NCBI RefSeq assembly: GCF_900167135.1 | Contig: NZ_FUWZ01000002.1 | Location: 310,001 to 374,000, forward strand | Direction: 5' to 3' | Source: Chitinophaga eiseniae | GTDB taxonomy: Bacteria > Bacteroidota > Bacteroidia > Chitinophagales > Chitinophagaceae | DNA: 64,000 bases | Shown: piece after piece, positions 61,200-64,000 of the stretch | How positions within the stretch are numbered: the first letter of the stretch is position 1 | Layout: every line of letters begins with the position of its first letter | Made by a program: the position numbers and the translations under genes | Notes under the pieces: model-generated | What the model was told of the DNA's origin: nothing | What the model saw: only the letters and a program-made list of their open reading frames with translations | Databases searched by the model: none

Positions 61200-61826
61200 A
61201 TGTACCAACGCACCAGATTCAGACAAATGCCCGTCACCCTGCTGATGATAACCGCCAATATACTGGTGTATATGCTGACTGTTATGGCCGGTATGGATCT
61301 CTGGTGGGGCAACGGGGAACAGTTGCTGCACCGGGGCGCCAACTACTGGCCGCTCACCATTGGTCATGGCGAATACTGGCGACTGCTGACCAGCATGTTT
61401 CTGCACGCCGGCTGGTGGCATTTGCTGACCAATATGCTGGGGCTTTTTATTGCCGGCGTTTTCCTGGAGCCTGTCATCCGGCCCTTCCGCTTTATCATCG
61501 CTTACCTGGTTACCGGGCTGGTAGCCGATTATGCCAGTGTGTTATTTCACCGCAACATGGTAGGCGTAGGAGCATCCGGCGCCATCTTCGGCATCTACGG
61601 CGTATTTTTCGCGCTGCTTACCACCCGTCTCTTCCCGCCCATGGCCCGCCATAATTTTCTCGGTTATATCAGCCTGTTTATCCTGCTGAACCTTCTTGTG
61701 GCTGGTTTCTCCCAGGACATTGACAATGCCGCCCATCTGACAGGGTTTCTCAGCGGTATGCTGACAGGCTATGTTTTCTACTTTACCCTCACACCAGCCG
61801 ACGGCCTACGTTTACCCCGCAGGTGA
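61200..61826 (+). CDS. Rhomboid family intramembrane serine protease
   Basis: A 208-residue, six-helix rhomboid. The catalytic dyad is Ser126 in VGVGASGAIFGIYG and His179 in NAAHLTGFLSG; His74 and Asn78 in HLLTNMLGL form the oxyanion region, and the L1 loop has EYWRLLTSMFLHAGWWH. It should cleave membrane-spanning substrates in the inner membrane. Bacteroidota rhomboids of this size are common, with few known substrates. It is followed by a lipoprotein gene with its own promoter-like boxes. Confidence 0.9.
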   Translation: MYQRTRFRQMPVTLLMITANILVYMLTVMAGMDLWWGNGEQLLHRGANYWPLTIGHGEYWRLLTSMFLHAGWWHLLTNMLGLFIAGVFLEPVIRPFRFIIAYLVTGLVADYASVLFHRNMVGVGASGAIFGIYGVFFALLTTRLFPPMARHNFLGYISLFILLNLLVAGFSQDIDNAAHLTGFLSGMLTGYVFYFTLTPADGLRLPRR

Positions 61827-61853
61827 TTTGCCTTTGATAAATACCTACATTTG
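61827..61853 (+). promoter_or_regulatory. Candidate promoter for lipoprotein gene at 61873
   Basis: TACATTTG at 61846-61853 matches TAnnTTTG, with TTTG at 61827-61830, 15 bp upstream (a little short). The leader would be about 16 nt. Confidence 0.45.
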
Positions 61854-61872
61854 TATTCCTAAATTCCGTACT

Positions 61873-62625
61873 ATGATAAAGAAGATCCTATTCCTGATGG
61901 TGTTTGTTCACTTTATGTACGCGTGTAACAACACTGGTAAACCATCAGGCGCAGACAGCACGCAGACAGCCGGCGACACGACAGCACCTGAAACGGCTAT
62001 CAGCGTTACGCCTGAATATATCGACACCGTGAAAGCAGGTGAGAAAAAGTTTCTTGTCTACTTTATTGACAAAACTACCTATGAGCAATATCCTGCCTAT
62101 GAACCTTCCGGAGATACTTCAGAAACCAACGCCCTGTCTAAAGTAACCAACGTAAAACGGAATGGCCCTCAGCTGATCTTTCAGCTCGCCAACGGCAGTC
62201 AGAAAATACGGACCGACAATCCGGAAGACGATGGCGAAGATTATGCCCGTTACCGCTACGCCGGCTATTATCCGGAACTGCAAAGACATGGCCTGTTCAT
62301 TACCTACTATGAAGCCGACGGCTTTGAACTGCTGAATCCCGAGAATGGCGATACCCTGTACACCTGGACAGCGCCCGTTCCTTCTCCCGATAAAAAGTAC
62401 TTTATCTGCCCCAGCATGGACATAGAGGCCGGTTTCAACCCCAATGGTTTCCAACTGTTTGAAATCAACAACAAGGATATCAAACTGGTAGGCGAAGCCG
62501 GTATAAACGACTACGGCCTGGATGATGTTCGGTGGGTAGACAATAAAACATTGATCGCAATTTACCAGACTCATGAAGATATTATGAAAGACCATCACCG
62601 TTATGTGAAACTGGTGATGCAGTAG
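61873..62625 (+). CDS. Uncharacterised lipoprotein
   Basis: A 250-residue predicted lipoprotein, lipobox FMYAC (Cys18), then a Thr/Ala/Gly-rich linker (about 20-45) and a beta-rich domain: KFLVYFIDKTTYEQYPAYE, TWTAPVPSPDKKYFICPSMD and NGFQLFEINNKDIKLVGE. The last part suggests beta-propeller-like strands. No enzyme motif recognised. An in-frame start at 61771 lies inside the rhomboid gene and is rejected. Function unknown. Confidence 0.72.
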   Translation: MIKKILFLMVFVHFMYACNNTGKPSGADSTQTAGDTTAPETAISVTPEYIDTVKAGEKKFLVYFIDKTTYEQYPAYEPSGDTSETNALSKVTNVKRNGPQLIFQLANGSQKIRTDNPEDDGEDYARYRYAGYYPELQRHGLFITYYEADGFELLNPENGDTLYTWTAPVPSPDKKYFICPSMDIEAGFNPNGFQLFEINNKDIKLVGEAGINDYGLDDVRWVDNKTLIAIYQTHEDIMKDHHRYVKLVMQ

Positions 62626-62688
62626 CGGAGCGTTGTTACGGCCTATTTAGTATATTTAATGACCGTAACCAAAATCGATCCACTGCGT

Positions 62689-63081
62689 ATGAAAAAGTTA
62701 CTCCTCCTCCTGATGTTGGCAGCTGTTGTTTGCAGCCACGTAAATGCCGCTGCCAACTTTATACTGCCACAGGCACCCACCATGAACGTGGAAGGAACTG
62801 CCAACTCCATCGTCTCCAAACTGGACAAATCTCTCCTGCTGACAGACAAACAAAAACCAAGGCTGCTCACCATTGTTACCACTTACCTGCAACAGAAAGT
62901 AAATATTCAACCCCTGCAGCAAACCAACAAAAAGGCTTATACCACAAAGCTCAACAGCATGCAGAACGGCCTGCACAACAAACTGAAACCGTTGCTCACC
63001 CTTACACAATACACCGAATTTATGGGACTAAAACCCAAAACATTTGATGAGACAAATGTTTTATCACAATTGTATTACTAA
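62689..63081 (+). CDS. Short secreted helical protein
   Basis: A 130-residue protein with a clear signal peptide (KKLLLLLMLAAVVCSHVNA, cut near 20). The mature part is mostly helical, with SKLDKSLLLTDKQKPRLLTIVTTYLQ-type sequence (about 39-64) and LTLTQYTEFMG near the end. These LTxxQ-like helices recall periplasmic Spy/CpxP-type chaperones, but the match is weak and no family is claimed. It lies 62 bp before the sigma factor gene on the same strand. Confidence 0.65.
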   Translation: MKKLLLLLMLAAVVCSHVNAAANFILPQAPTMNVEGTANSIVSKLDKSLLLTDKQKPRLLTIVTTYLQQKVNIQPLQQTNKKAYTTKLNSMQNGLHNKLKPLLTLTQYTEFMGLKPKTFDETNVLSQLYY

Positions 63082-63117
63082 GCGTAGTTCCCCCTCCATA
63101 AAGCCAACGAACTTTGT

Positions 63118-63125
63118 TATGTTTG
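63118..63125 (+). promoter_or_regulatory. Minus-7 box before the ECF sigma gene
   Basis: TATGTTTG matches TAnnTTTG, 17 bp before the TTG start. No partner TTTG is found at the usual spacing. Confidence 0.4.
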
Positions 63126-63142
63126 TACGAAAAGTAACCTAA

Positions 63143-63709
63143 TTGGAGGATTGGTCAGATAAAGCGCTGGTGTCTGCATTACAGCAGAATCAAGAAGATG
63201 CCTTCCGTATCCTGTACGATCGGCATTGGGATTTGCTTTACAGCCGGGCCTTCAAAAAAATACAAGCCACTTCAGATATCTCCGACCTGCTCCAGGAGAT
63301 TTTTGCCCATCTCTGGAAAAGCCGCCATACGCTTGTTCTGAAGTCTACCCTGGTAAACTACCTGCTAACAGCGCTGGACTACAAAATCATTGATTATTAC
63401 CGCGCCCGCGCCGTACGGGTCAACTACTATCAGCAATACCTGGAAACACCGGATGAACCGCATCACCCGGTAACTGACACCGTCCAGTTCCGCGAACTGG
63501 AATCCCTTGTGCAACAGGAAGTACAGGCCATGCCTGCTAAAATGCAGGAAGTTTTTCTGCTAAGCCGCGATAAAGGCATGAGCGCCGCACAAATTGCCAG
63601 TCAACTCGCCATTTCCGAACAAACTGTCAGAAACCAGATCAGTAACGCACTTGCCCGCCTTCGAAATAAGCTGGCCAATACCTATCTTTTTCCCCGGAGC
63701 GAAAAATAA
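63143..63709 (+). CDS. ECF-type RNA polymerase sigma-70 factor
   Basis: A 188-residue extracytoplasmic-function sigma factor of the Bacteroidota FecI-like type. Region 2 (about 15-80) has EDAFRILYDRHWDLLYSRAF and SDLLQEIFAHLWKSR; region 4 (about 125-180) has MPAKMQEVFLLSRDKGMSAA and SEQTVRNQISNALARLR. Start is TTG at 63143, the first codon after an in-frame stop. A FecR-like anti-sigma gene follows, so this is probably a surface-signalled switch, usually for a SusC/SusD-type uptake system that would lie beyond the window. Confidence 0.9.
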   Translation: MEDWSDKALVSALQQNQEDAFRILYDRHWDLLYSRAFKKIQATSDISDLLQEIFAHLWKSRHTLVLKSTLVNYLLTALDYKIIDYYRARAVRVNYYQQYLETPDEPHHPVTDTVQFRELESLVQQEVQAMPAKMQEVFLLSRDKGMSAAQIASQLAISEQTVRNQISNALARLRNKLANTYLFPRSEK

Positions 63710-63763
63710 TTTTTCGTCACCTGGTATATCCTTCCCTTTCGGCCGACTCTTTAAGTACGAGTT

Positions 63764-64000
63764 ATGGAAAACAATGCGCTCAACAACGACCGGCTGCTGT
63801 TGTTGCTGGAAAAATACAGCAAAAACCAGTGTTCCGAAGCAGAACTAGCACAGATCAAAGAATGGTATGAGCAACTGGATGTATCCGGAGAGAAATCCGA
63901 TGCCTTGCCGGGAAGCCCGGAAGCCGCCGCACTGAAAGCAGCCGGCTGGCAGGCCATTGCTCCGGCGCCACCGGTACGCAAGCCAATCTACCTGCGACCG
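63764..64000 (+). CDS. FecR-like anti-sigma factor (5' part only)
   Basis: The frame opens at ATG 63764 and runs to the window edge (79 codons). The visible part, NDRLLLLLEKYSKNQCSEAE and the following IKEWYEQLD, is the cytoplasmic sigma-binding N-terminus of Bacteroidota FecR proteins. The membrane helix and periplasmic FecR domain would lie beyond the edge. It starts 54 bp after the sigma gene on the same strand. Assignment rests on this N-terminus and context. Confidence 0.75.
   Translation, partial: MENNALNNDRLLLLLEKYSKNQCSEAELAQIKEWYEQLDVSGEKSDALPGSPEAAALKAAGWQAIAPAPPVRKPIYLRP

Overview
The window is chromosomal DNA of a Bacteroidota bacterium, most likely a Chitinophagaceae member close to Chitinophaga. 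The evidence is the gene content (SprA, PorD, a secreted protein with a type IX sorting domain, a BamD-RpoZ-CoaBC-PorD block, futalosine-route menaquinone genes, an ECF sigma/FecR pair), promoters of the TTTG / TAnnTTTG type, and frequent non-ATG starts without clear Shine-Dalgarno sequences. The genus is an inference; the phylum is well supported. No tRNA, rRNA, insertion sequence, prophage or CRISPR array was seen.

Layout. 1-5766 (minus): the 5' two thirds of sprA, preceded by ruvA. 5960-13506: fabH converges on three tandem paralogous TPR/histidine-kinase-like membrane proteins, two of which have lost the phosphoacceptor histidine and the ATP-binding boxes. A NrtR-type Nudix regulator with a dead Nudix box follows. 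13555-15754: a DinB-like protein and two GNAT acetyltransferases, with a 39-bp GC-rich palindrome between the first two. 15872-19644: fabD, folE and a QueD/PTPS gene (minus), then mqnB-mqnD (plus). A roughly 175-nt inverted repeat sits between mqnD and the photolyase gene. 19810-23461: photolyase, a class IV aminotransferase and a 3-oxoacid CoA-transferase pair. 23484-27390: DUF4296 lipoprotein, porD, coaBC, rpoZ, bamD.

27391-44631 is the division and cell wall (dcw) cluster: mraZ-rsmH-ftsL-ftsI-murE-mraY-murD-ftsW-murG-murC-ftsQ-ftsA-ftsZ, all on the plus strand. It is preceded by a 512-bp AT-rich gene-free region with DnaA-box-like sites and MraZ-type 10-bp repeats. murF and ddl are absent. 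FtsZ has an unusually long Gln/Pro/His-rich linker, and a possible 27-codon ORF lies between ftsA and ftsZ.

44732-58907: a GH123/DUF4091-like secreted protein, kup, an OmpA-family porin with a canonical promoter, a long-chain polyprenyl diphosphate synthase, recJ, htpG, and a 1095-residue secreted nuclease-like protein whose sorting domain seems scrambled by two compensating frameshifts. 59113-60197: the rpsF-rpsR-rplI operon. 60294-64000: small envelope proteins (two lipoproteins, a rhomboid protease, a short secreted protein), an ECF sigma factor and the start of its FecR-like anti-sigma factor.

Functionally most of the window is envelope growth: peptidoglycan precursors and division (dcw), outer-membrane assembly (BamD), type IX secretion (SprA, PorD), fatty acid initiation (FabD, FabH) and isoprenoid/menaquinone supply (polyprenyl synthase, MqnB, MqnD).
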